64,000 nucleotides of DNA from Desulfobulbaceae bacterium (GTDB taxonomy: Bacteria > Desulfobacterota > Desulfobulbia > Desulfobulbales > SURF-16). The translations under genes were made by a program, and so were the position numbers. The stretch's first letter is position 1, and every line of letters begins with the position of its first letter. This document shows positions 1 to 7,451 of this stretch, piece by piece. Location: the NCBI GenBank assembly GCA_023230525.1, contig JALNXE010000003.1, positions 1 to 64,000 of the forward strand. Reading direction: 5' to 3'. The notes below the pieces were generated by a model. The model had not been told where the DNA came from, did not search any database, and worked only from the letters and a program-made list of their open reading frames with translations.

Positions 1-603
1 AACGGCATCCGCGGTGATGAGGATCTTTGCTTCGCAGTCCTGCACGCGGCTGCGCAGACTGTGGGCCGAAAATCCGGCGAAAACAACCGAATGGATGGCG
101 CCGATCCGCGCACAGGCCAGCAGTGAGATGGCGAGCTCCGGGATCATCGGCAGGTAGACGGAAACGCGGTCGCCTTTTTTAATGCCGTATTTTTTTAATA
201 CGTTGGCAAAACGGCAGACCTCCCGGTGCAGCATCTGGTAAGTGTAAATTCTGACATCATCCTCGGGCTCGCCCTGAAAGATAAGGGCTGCTTTGTTGCG
301 GCGGCCATTGGTCAGATGACGGTCAAGGCAGTTGTAGGCGATATTGAGTTTCCCGCCCTCGAACCATTTGATTTCCGGTTTGTGGAGGTCGGCATCAAGC
401 ACCTTGTCCCATTTTTTATCCCAGCTGATAAGCTCTTCAGCCCGTTCAGCCCAGAATCCTTCCGGGTCTTCCATGGATCTTTTGTAGTGGGCCCGGTATT
501 CATCCATGCTTTTCACATAAGCCTGGGCCTGCCGGTCAGCCGGGGGAAGGAAAATCCTTTCTTCAGTCATCAGGCTTTCAATTTTAGTTTCTTCAGCGCT
601 CAT
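1..603 (-). CDS. acs: acetyl-CoA synthetase, N-terminal part (cut by window edge)
   Basis: AMP-forming acetyl-CoA synthetase activates acetate with ATP and CoA. Only the first 201 codons are in the window; the family is normally about 650 residues, so the adenylation core lies beyond the left edge. The visible part has the usual N-terminal region (WDKKWDKVL near residue 55, FEGGKLNIAYNCLDRH after it) and the start of the AMP-binding domain with KKGDRVSVYLPMIPELAI and ARIGAIHSVVFAGFS. The start is the ATG at 601-603, preceded on the minus strand by a GGAGGC ribosome-binding site. Reading frame is intact to the edge. Family assignment is firm from these motifs; whether it works in acetate uptake or in acetate production cannot be told. 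Confidence 0.93.
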   Translation of the reverse strand, partial: MSAEETKIESLMTEERIFLPPADRQAQAYVKSMDEYRAHYKRSMEDPEGFWAERAEELISWDKKWDKVLDADLHKPEIKWFEGGKLNIAYNCLDRHLTNGRRNKAALIFQGEPEDDVRIYTYQMLHREVCRFANVLKKYGIKKGDRVSVYLPMIPELAISLLACARIGAIHSVVFAGFSAHSLRSRVQDCEAKILITADAV

Positions 604-902
604 TTTGCCTCCCTGAAAAATTACTATGTATGATTTAATATAGATAAAAAAATTGCCGGTAAACGTACCGAAGGTAGAGATACCTAAGAAATGCCTTCCC
701 TTGATAACCAGTGGGGTTGCCTGTGGTCAAGTTAAAAAAAAGAGAAAGAGGTTCTTTTTTTATTTTACCTGATTCAACCTTAACCTCTATGCTTGAGCAT
801 CTGTTTTGTGTCAAGAAGAAAATTTATCGGTAATACAAAATGCAGGAAGCAATGGAATGAAAGATTTCTTCTTGCTATACTGACGGATGAGTAAGGGTAA
901 AA

Positions 903-2225
903 ATGAAATCGGCCATGTTCTTCCCGGCCAAGCTCATAAAATATCTCAAAAAAATATGCCCCCACCGGCTGGGGAAAGCGACGAGGCAGATGTTCAGGCG
1001 ATTTTTGCGGCAGAAGTGGCATGTTCCGGCGGGCAGCCTGGCGGGATATGTTATTGCCGTCACCGCCGCCATGCTGCTGCTGTCCGCTCCGGCGATCCCC
1101 GCAGCGGCCTGTGATGCGGCACTCAAGCCGGTTGCTCCGGGCAGCATGCCTCTTTTGCTGGATGATTCCGGCCTGCGGGATTTGCAGAAAAGTGTGGAGA
1201 GGAGCGCGGCCGCCCTGGCTCTGACCGACGGGGAGCGGCAGTTTGCCTTGTGTGGCCGGGTTTATTCCGCCCAGTGGCTGCAGAAATCACTGGCCACATT
1301 TTTGCGGGGGGTGGAGAGTTACACCAATGAAGCGGATTTCCAGGCCTTTCTTTTTGACAATTTTGAGGTCTGCCGGGCGCAAGGCTCTGATGGCGCAGGG
1401 CAAATGCTTGTTACCGGCTACTATGAGCCCTTTTTTGCCGGCAGCCTGACGAGACAATTTCCCTTTGTCTACCCTCTTTATCAGGTTCCGCAGGATCTGC
1501 TTTTGCCGGCTGAAAATCAGGAGGGTAATGAGGCGGGCCGGCTGGAGAATGGGCGCATGGTACCTTATTGGACCCGGGCGGAGATTGAAAACGGCAATCT
1601 GCTGCAGGGCCGGGAAATTATCTATCTGGCTGACCCGGTGGAGGTTTTTATCCTGCATGTGCAGGGCTCCGGTAGAATCAGGCTGCCGGACGGGTCCGTG
1701 CAGAAAGTGCATTTTGCCGCCAGTAACGGCAGAAGGTATCAGAGTATCGGCCGGCTGCTGGTGGACCGCGGCGTCATGACCCTGGAAGAGGTGACCATGC
1801 CGAAAATCATCTCCTATCTCCATGATCATGCCGATGAGCTGCGGGAGATTCTGCACCATAATGACAGATACATCTTTTTTTCGCTCTCCTCCGCTCAAGG
1901 GGAAACAGCCGATGAGGGACCGGCGGGCAATATGGGCCAGCCGTTGACGGCCGGGCGTTCCCTTGCCGTGGATAGTGTCTGCTTTCCGGGCCCCATGGTG
2001 GGCTATCTGGAAACCGAGCTGCCGGTTTTTGCTGACGATGGAGCCCTGACCGGCTGGAAATCGCTGCACCGTTTTGTGGTCAATCAGGATGCCGGAGCCG
2101 CCATCAGAGGCCCAGGCCGGGTGGATTTATTTCTCGGCGGGGATGACTATGCGGCCAGAGCCGCGGGAGTGATGAAGCAGCCGGGGGCACTGTATTTTCT
2201 GCTCTTGAAAGAAGAGAAAATGTAG
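903..2225 (+). CDS. mltA: membrane-bound lytic murein transglycosylase A (MltA)
   Basis: MltA cleaves the MurNAc-GlcNAc bond of peptidoglycan and releases 1,6-anhydro-muropeptides. The 440-residue frame shows the MltA domain from GYYEPFFAG (about residue 166), through YWTRAEIENG and FILHVQGSGRI, and a C-terminal 3D domain with GPMVGYLETELPVF, VNQDAGAAIRGPGRVDLFLG and a closing GALYFLLLK. A hydrophobic segment at about residues 46-66 ends in AAAC, which could be a weak lipobox, as MltA of E. coli is an outer-membrane lipoprotein. The ATG at 903 leaves about 45 residues in front of this signal; the ATG at 990 would give a more normal signal peptide and may be the real start. The next gene begins 30 bases downstream. 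Confidence 0.9.
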   Translation: MKSAMFFPAKLIKYLKKICPHRLGKATRQMFRRFLRQKWHVPAGSLAGYVIAVTAAMLLLSAPAIPAAACDAALKPVAPGSMPLLLDDSGLRDLQKSVERSAAALALTDGERQFALCGRVYSAQWLQKSLATFLRGVESYTNEADFQAFLFDNFEVCRAQGSDGAGQMLVTGYYEPFFAGSLTRQFPFVYPLYQVPQDLLLPAENQEGNEAGRLENGRMVPYWTRAEIENGNLLQGREIIYLADPVEVFILHVQGSGRIRLPDGSVQKVHFAASNGRRYQSIGRLLVDRGVMTLEEVTMPKIISYLHDHADELREILHHNDRYIFFSLSSAQGETADEGPAGNMGQPLTAGRSLAVDSVCFPGPMVGYLETELPVFADDGALTGWKSLHRFVVNQDAGAAIRGPGRVDLFLGGDDYAARAAGVMKQPGALYFLLLKEEKM

Positions 2226-2255
2226 CGTTTGTTGCGTTCAAATTCGGAGGACAGC

Positions 2256-3434
2256 ATGAAACAGCCTGAAATAGATTACTGGATTGCCTGTATGCTTGAG
2301 ACCTATGACAATGTTTCCGATCTCAATGTCACGGTGGACAAGCCGCTGCAGGTGGAAACCTCGGGAGTGCTTACCCCGGTAAAGGTCAAGCCCGAGGTGG
2401 CGCATATTACCCCCTTTCAGTCCGAGGTGTTCGCCCTTAACGTCATCGGCGGTAATAAGCGGCTGCTCAAGAACCTGGCCACCACCGGCTCCTGCGACCT
2501 TTCCTACTGGCTGGGGAAAAAGGCCAGGTTCAGGGTCAATGTCTTTTCCCAGAAAACCAATCTTTCAACCGTATTAAGAAAATTGCCCACCGAGATTCCC
2601 ACCATCAAGAGCCTGAATCTGCCGCCGGCGATGAACAGGATGTCGGATGAGCTCAACGGCCTGATCCTGGTAACCGGCGCCACGGGCTCAGGTAAGTCGA
2701 CCACCCTGGCCGCGCTGCTGAATAAGATCAACCATGAGCGGGCCGTGCATGTGGTCACCCTGGAGGATCCGATCGAGTTTGTCCATCCCCATCTGCAGTC
2801 CACCTTCAACCAGCGGGAGCAGGGCAATGATTTCGATACCTTTGCCAATGGTCTGCGGGCCGCCCTGCGCCAGGCGCCCAAGGTAATTCTGGTGGGCGAG
2901 ATGCGCGACCGGGAAACCATGGAGATCGGGCTCACCGCCTCGGAAACCGGCCATCTGGTGCTCAGCACCCTGCATACGGTGGATGCCGGCTCCACCATCA
3001 ACCGCTGTCTCGGCATGTTCGAGCATGATGAGCAGCCCCAGATCAGAAACCGGCTGGTGGACACCATCCGCTGGATTGTCTGCCAGAGGCTGCTGCCCAG
3101 GGTGGGCGGTGGCCGGGTGGCCGCCTTTGAAATCATGGGCATGAACCTGCGCGTCAGAGAGGTCATTTTGAACGGTGAGTCGGAAGGGAAAACATTTTAT
3201 GAGATTATCACGGACGGCACCGCCATGGGCATGACCACCTTTGATCAGTATATTCTGCAGCTTTATGAGAAGGGGCTGGTGACCGAGGAAACGGCCATGG
3301 CGTATTGCTCACGCAAAAGTGCCATGGGCCGCGGTCTTGACATGATCAAGTCCGCCAAGGGTGAAACCACCACCGGTATTACCGGCCTGAGCATGGAAGA
3401 GGAAAAGAAAGATAAGTATGATGCATTTTCCTGA
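2256..3434 (+). CDS. PilT/PilU-family twitching motility ATPase
   Basis: Hexameric secretion-type ATPase of the PilT branch, which powers retraction of type IV pili at the inner membrane. Seen in about 392 residues: an N-terminal PAS-like half, Walker A GATGSGKST, an Asp box LEDPIEF, Walker B VILVGEMRD and the His box STLHTVDAGSTINR. The start is the ATG at 2256 after TTCGGAGGAC; an upstream TTG in frame lacks such a site. No pilin or pilus assembly genes are near, so it may be a second (PilU-like or signalling) paralogue; the C-terminal tail after residue 350 is charged and unlike the short PilT end. It probably forms an operon with the zinc-ribbon protein 55 bases downstream. Confidence 0.9.
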   Translation: MKQPEIDYWIACMLETYDNVSDLNVTVDKPLQVETSGVLTPVKVKPEVAHITPFQSEVFALNVIGGNKRLLKNLATTGSCDLSYWLGKKARFRVNVFSQKTNLSTVLRKLPTEIPTIKSLNLPPAMNRMSDELNGLILVTGATGSGKSTTLAALLNKINHERAVHVVTLEDPIEFVHPHLQSTFNQREQGNDFDTFANGLRAALRQAPKVILVGEMRDRETMEIGLTASETGHLVLSTLHTVDAGSTINRCLGMFEHDEQPQIRNRLVDTIRWIVCQRLLPRVGGGRVAAFEIMGMNLRVREVILNGESEGKTFYEIITDGTAMGMTTFDQYILQLYEKGLVTEETAMAYCSRKSAMGRGLDMIKSAKGETTTGITGLSMEEEKKDKYDAFS

Positions 3435-3489
3435 TCTTTCCGGCACTGTCTTGGTGTGCCGGACATAATAACCGGGTATGAGGTAGCCG

Positions 3490-4206
3490 ATGATTTCAGC
3501 ATGTCCCAACTGTGGCAAGACACTCAACTTAACCGAAGGCCAGCAGCAGAAGATTGACCAGGCTGTGTCCGCTCTGCCGCCGGGCAAATCTCTGAAGTTT
3601 AACTGCCCCCATTGCCATAAGCCCATCGAGGTGCCCAGCGAGGACCGCAAGGCGGTGCGGCAGCCGGGGGCCAAGCAGCCAGCCGCCCCTGCGGGCCATG
3701 GGCTGCCTGAGCCTCCCGGCCCCCCTGACCGCAGCTGGCTTGAGCGGGGGGACCTCGGCAGCGGCGAGGTGCTTGAGGATGTGCCGCAGGTGATGATTCT
3801 GGTAAAAAACGAACAGATTCAAGCAGATATCGTTCAGTATTTCGATGACATGGGCTATAAGGCCGTGGTGCCGCGCACCCCAGAGGATGCCATTGAGCGG
3901 ATGCGCTTCACAAATTTTTCCGCTCTGGTTCTGCATTCCTGCTTTGAAGGGAATCTGGCCGATTCCAAGGTTCATGCCTTTATACAGGGCCTGGCCATGC
4001 CGAAGAGAAGATATATCTTTTACGTGCTGATAGGGCCGGAATTTCATACCCTTTACAATCTGGAGGCCTTGTCCAACAGCGCCAATCTGGTAATCAACGA
4101 AGCGGATATCTCGGCCTTTCCGCTGGTGCTGAAAAAGGGGTTCCGCGATTATGACGAATTGTTCGGGCCTTATCTTGCCGCATTAGAGGCCTTGGGCAAG
4201 AAATAG
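3490..4206 (+). CDS. zinc-ribbon protein with degenerate receiver-like domain
   Basis: Unnamed two-domain protein of 238 residues. The first 45 residues form a zinc ribbon with CPNC (C5, C8) and CPHC (C39, C42). A proline- and alanine-rich linker follows (about residues 55-90). The rest reads like a CheY-type receiver fold: a first strand VMILVKN, and a third strand ALVLHSCFEG, but the acidic pocket and the phosphorylatable aspartate of a true receiver are not where expected, so it is probably a pseudo-receiver that binds a partner without phosphotransfer. It lies between the PilT-type ATPase and a hemerythrin and is likely co-transcribed with them. The role in pilus control is inference from position only. 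Confidence 0.75.
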   Translation: MISACPNCGKTLNLTEGQQQKIDQAVSALPPGKSLKFNCPHCHKPIEVPSEDRKAVRQPGAKQPAAPAGHGLPEPPGPPDRSWLERGDLGSGEVLEDVPQVMILVKNEQIQADIVQYFDDMGYKAVVPRTPEDAIERMRFTNFSALVLHSCFEGNLADSKVHAFIQGLAMPKRRYIFYVLIGPEFHTLYNLEALSNSANLVINEADISAFPLVLKKGFRDYDELFGPYLAALEALGKK

Positions 4207-4230
4207 GGCAGGATGAACCCGGAGAAAAAA

Positions 4231-4629
4231 ATGGATCTGATCAAGTGGGAAGAAAGTTATAGCGTCGGAGTTAGCGAAATTGACAGACAGCACCAGCAGC
4301 TTTTTACGCTGTTGAACAAATTTGTCCTGAATTTCGGCGCGGGAAATACCAGGGATGAGTTGCAAAGCGTGCTTGAGGAGATGATAGATTATATGGGCTA
4401 TCATTTCCGCTGTGAAGAGAATTATCTCCAAGGACATCCTGATTTTGCCAAGCACCGCGGGCAACATTATGATTTCGTGCAGAAAACATTACAGCTGCAG
4501 AAAGATTTTATGGAGAAGGGGCCTGGAATCTCCCAGGATGTCCTGAAGTTTCTCATTGTCTGGCTGAAAAATCATGTTCTGACCATGGATACGGCATATT
4601 TTACCGATATGAGAAAAATCGCCTCCTGA
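4231..4629 (+). CDS. bacteriohemerythrin
   Basis: Small oxygen-binding (or iron-storing) four-helix protein with a non-haem di-iron site. The frame carries the expected ligands in order: a histidine in EIDRQHQQL, HFRCEE (His and Glu), HRGQH (two His), and WLKNHVLTMD (His and Asp). Length, about 132 residues, is normal for a single-domain bacteriohemerythrin. I take the ATG at 4231, which follows GGAG by six bases and gives the usual start MDLIKW; the ATG at 4213 would add six residues. In anaerobes these proteins are usually linked to oxygen sensing or protection. It ends 25 bases before the end of the convergent cbiB. Confidence 0.93.
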   Translation: MDLIKWEESYSVGVSEIDRQHQQLFTLLNKFVLNFGAGNTRDELQSVLEEMIDYMGYHFRCEENYLQGHPDFAKHRGQHYDFVQKTLQLQKDFMEKGPGISQDVLKFLIVWLKNHVLTMDTAYFTDMRKIAS

Positions 4630-4654
4630 GCAGGGTGTTCTTCCGTCTCGGGCC

Positions 4655-5602
4655 TCAGTAAAAGAGAAAAGAAAACAAAGAGAGCAGCAGCAGGGTGAGC
4701 CACATGGTAACGAGCATCAGTCTGTTGGCTGCCGGGATATGGCCTGCTGCCAGGTGCTGCTGCCCGTCACCCATGGTGGGTTTGACCACCACCCGGCCGA
4801 AGTAAATGCTGCTGCCGCCGAGCCGGATGCCCAGCGCCCCGGCCACGGCCGCCTCACCATGTCCGGAGTTGGGGCTGCTGTGCTTCTTCCTGTCCCGCCA
4901 GAGTATCCGCCAGGATGACCCGGCGTCCAGTCCGAGCAGTAGGGCCGCCAGCGGCACAAGCAGGCCGGTGAGTCTGGCCGGGATGAAATTTGCCAGGTCA
5001 TCAAGCCTGGCCGCGGCCCAGCCGAACTCCCGGTACCTGTCATTTTTGTAGCCGAACATGGAATCTGCCGTGTTGATCGCCTTGTAAAGCATTGCTGCCG
5101 CCGGTCCCCCGGCAAAGGCGTAAAAGATGGGGGCGCACACCCCGTCCACCATGCTTTCCGCCACACTCTCCACCGCCGCCCGGGCAACCTCCTCTTCACT
5201 CAGCTGATCTGTGTCGCGGCCGACAATCATCCCCACCCTGCGCCGGGCTTCGGCAAGGTCGTGGTTCTGCAGGGCCTCATAAACCGCCATGCTGTGCCTG
5301 GCCAGATCCCGGGCGGCGATGGTGGTGTATAAAATGAGGATGGACACGGCTGTTCCGGCCAGGGGATGGAGGCATTGGGCGCTGTGCAGCAGGAGCAGCA
5401 CCGCCCCGCCGGAGATGGCGAGCAGGAGAAAAAGGGTCAGGATGCCCGCCGCCTTCAGGGGCAGCCCGGTTTTCCTGAAAAGATTCTCCAGGGTGATGCC
5501 GGCCGAGCCGATGAGCCGGACCGGGTGGGGCAGCCAGCGGGGGTCGCCCCAGAGCTGGTCGAGCAAGGCGGCAAGAATGATCTGCAGGGCCGGCGGGATC
5601 AT
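4655..5602 (-). CDS. cbiB: adenosylcobinamide-phosphate synthase (CbiB/CobD)
   Basis: Integral membrane enzyme that attaches the aminopropanol side chain to adenosylcobyric acid during cobamide synthesis. The 315-residue protein begins with DQLWGDPRWLPHPVRLIG, the family signature, and contains VGRDTDQLSEEEVARAAVES, a hallmark loop of CbiB, then NSGHGEAAVAGALGIRLGG near the C-terminus. Several hydrophobic segments are visible (about 5-20, 55-75, 80-95, 205-225, 290-315). Its ATG overlaps the stop of cbiP by four bases, so the two are translationally coupled. Confidence 0.95.
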   Translation of the reverse strand: MIPPALQIILAALLDQLWGDPRWLPHPVRLIGSAGITLENLFRKTGLPLKAAGILTLFLLLAISGGAVLLLLHSAQCLHPLAGTAVSILILYTTIAARDLARHSMAVYEALQNHDLAEARRRVGMIVGRDTDQLSEEEVARAAVESVAESMVDGVCAPIFYAFAGGPAAAMLYKAINTADSMFGYKNDRYREFGWAAARLDDLANFIPARLTGLLVPLAALLLGLDAGSSWRILWRDRKKHSSPNSGHGEAAVAGALGIRLGGSSIYFGRVVVKPTMGDGQQHLAAGHIPAANRLMLVTMWLTLLLLSLFSFLFY

Positions 5603-7119
5603 AGGCCAAGCAGGCGATAGACCTGTGCCAGGTCAAGCTGAGCCCTTACTGTAGCGGCCAACCGGTCAAAAGCCGGCTCCAGGTCATAAGGGGCGCAGAC
5701 CCTGCCCATGGGGGCAAGTCCCTGTTTGCGGCGCAGCCCGTCAAGAAACCAGCGGCGGAAGTGGTCGTCGTCAAAGATGCCGTGCAGGTAAGCGCCCCAG
5801 ATCAGGCCGTCATCGGATGACACGCCGCAGGTACTGCCGTCGGAAAAATGGAGAAGGGGGGGGGCGGATGAGAAGGTTTGGCCGTGGTGGATCTCATAAC
5901 CCCGGATGGCGAGGCCGGAGAGCCGATGGGTTCCCTGCTGGCGGGTCAAGGTCTTGTCCGGGGCCAGCACGGTTTCCAGGTCAAGGAAGCCGAGGCCATT
6001 GATGCATTTTCGCGCAGATTCCAGGCCAAGGGGGTCTTGGATCCGGCGGCCCAGCATCTGAAAGCCGCCGCAGATGCCGATGATGGGGGTGTTGTTTCGA
6101 CCCAGGGCGGATATTTTTGCGGTAAGCCCTGAATGTTTCAGCCAGGCGAGATCGGCGGCCACATTTTTGCTGCCGGGCAGAATGATCGCTGCCGGGGTGC
6201 CGAGATCATCGGCCTTGCGAACAATGCGCAGGCAGACATCAGGCTCGGCCAGAAAGGGTTCAATGTCGGTAAAATTGGCGATATGGGGCAGATCGATCAG
6301 GGCAATTTCCACCACCTTTTCCTGGCTCAGTCTGCCATCGTAAATGCCGTTTTTAAAGCTAACGGAGTCTTCTTCCGGCAGCCCCAGTCCGGGGATAAAG
6401 TCGATGACCCCGAGCACCGGTTTGCCTGTCCGCTTTTCGGTAAAGGCCAGGGCGTCGTCCAGCAGGGATCTGTCGCCCCGGAAGCGGTTGATGACAAAGC
6501 CACAGAGCAGTTCCCGCTCCCAGGAATCAAGAATTTCCATGGTGCCGAGCAGGGAGGCAAAGACGCCGCCCCGGTCGATGTCGCCGACCAGCAGCACCTT
6601 GGCCCCGGCATAGCGGGCCATGGGCATGTTGACTATGTCGTGGTGTTTGAGGTTCACTTCCGCCGGGCTGCCCGCTCCTTCCATGATGATGACGTCATGC
6701 TCCGCGGCCAGGGCATCAAAGGCCCGGGTGGCCGCCAGAAATGCCTTTGGCTTGTATTCGAGGTAATTTGCCACGTTCATGTTGCCCACCGGTCTGCCCA
6801 TGACAATGATCTGGCTGCCGGTATCGCTGTTTGGTTTGATCAGCACCGGGTTCATGCGGACATCCGCCTCAAGACGGGCCGCCTGGGCCTGCACCACCTG
6901 GGCCCGGCCCATTTCTTCACCATTTCTGGTAACAAAGGAGTTGAGCGACATATTCTGGGATTTGAAAGGCGCAACCGATACCCCATCCTGCAGCAGAATG
7001 CGGCACAGGGCCGTGGTGAGGATTGATTTTCCCGCATTGGAACAGGTGCCCTGAAACATGAGGGCCGGGGTGGGAACCTTGGTGGTTCTGGTGAAGAGGT
7101 CGGCAAGTGACAGGGGCAT
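5599..7119 (-). CDS. cbiP: cobyric acid synthase (CbiP/CobQ)
   Basis: Glutamine-dependent amidotransferase that amidates four carboxylates of adenosylcobyrinic a,c-diamide. The N-terminal dethiobiotin-synthetase-like domain starts with FQGTCSNAGKS and has KPNSDTGSQIIVMG and GDIDRGGVFASLLGT; the C-terminal class I glutaminase domain has IIGICGGFQMLG with the catalytic cysteine and YEIHHG. I start at the ATG at 7117-7119 (MPLSLADLF); the frame is open for another 38 codons upstream, but that stretch has no family similarity. No clear ribosome-binding site is seen at either position. No cobalamin riboswitch box is evident upstream. The gene is coupled to cbiB. Confidence 0.94.
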   Translation of the reverse strand: MPLSLADLFTRTTKVPTPALMFQGTCSNAGKSILTTALCRILLQDGVSVAPFKSQNMSLNSFVTRNGEEMGRAQVVQAQAARLEADVRMNPVLIKPNSDTGSQIIVMGRPVGNMNVANYLEYKPKAFLAATRAFDALAAEHDVIIMEGAGSPAEVNLKHHDIVNMPMARYAGAKVLLVGDIDRGGVFASLLGTMEILDSWERELLCGFVINRFRGDRSLLDDALAFTEKRTGKPVLGVIDFIPGLGLPEEDSVSFKNGIYDGRLSQEKVVEIALIDLPHIANFTDIEPFLAEPDVCLRIVRKADDLGTPAAIILPGSKNVAADLAWLKHSGLTAKISALGRNNTPIIGICGGFQMLGRRIQDPLGLESARKCINGLGFLDLETVLAPDKTLTRQQGTHRLSGLAIRGYEIHHGQTFSSAPPLLHFSDGSTCGVSSDDGLIWGAYLHGIFDDDHFRRWFLDGLRRKQGLAPMGRVCAPYDLEPAFDRLAATVRAQLDLAQVYRLLGL

Positions 7120-7451
7120 GTGTTTTGGAGGGCAGGAATTTCTTTTTATCTTTTTGACAGGGCAGGGACCATGTCGCTGCCTTTGCCGGCCAATGAGGGC
7201 ATCATTTATTCCCCGAAAACAATAATCATGCAAAAGAAAATTTGCTTTTCCGCAAAAAAATCATGCAGCTCTTCTGTATATGTGCGGCATGAATATGTTG
7301 GGAAGGCGGAATGCCTATTATTTAAATGAAGTGAAAGAGATTGAAAAGGGCTGCGGCGCCAAATTTTGAGGTAAAAAATTGATTTTCCATTTTTTTCTGT
7401 GATATCCTTGGTGGTCGATCAAAATTTAATGAATTCCAGGAGGATATGTTG
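7120..7451. other. intergenic region between cbiP and chemoreceptor
   Basis: A 332-base AT-rich gap between divergent genes. It must hold promoters for both, but I see no box that I would defend. The AGGAGG ribosome-binding site of the chemoreceptor is at 7438-7443. I looked for the conserved box of the cobalamin riboswitch on the minus strand and did not find it. Confidence 0.5.

Noticed and set aside
7120..7451. Possible cobalamin riboswitch upstream of cbiP
   Set aside because: The conserved B12-box sequence is not present on the minus strand.
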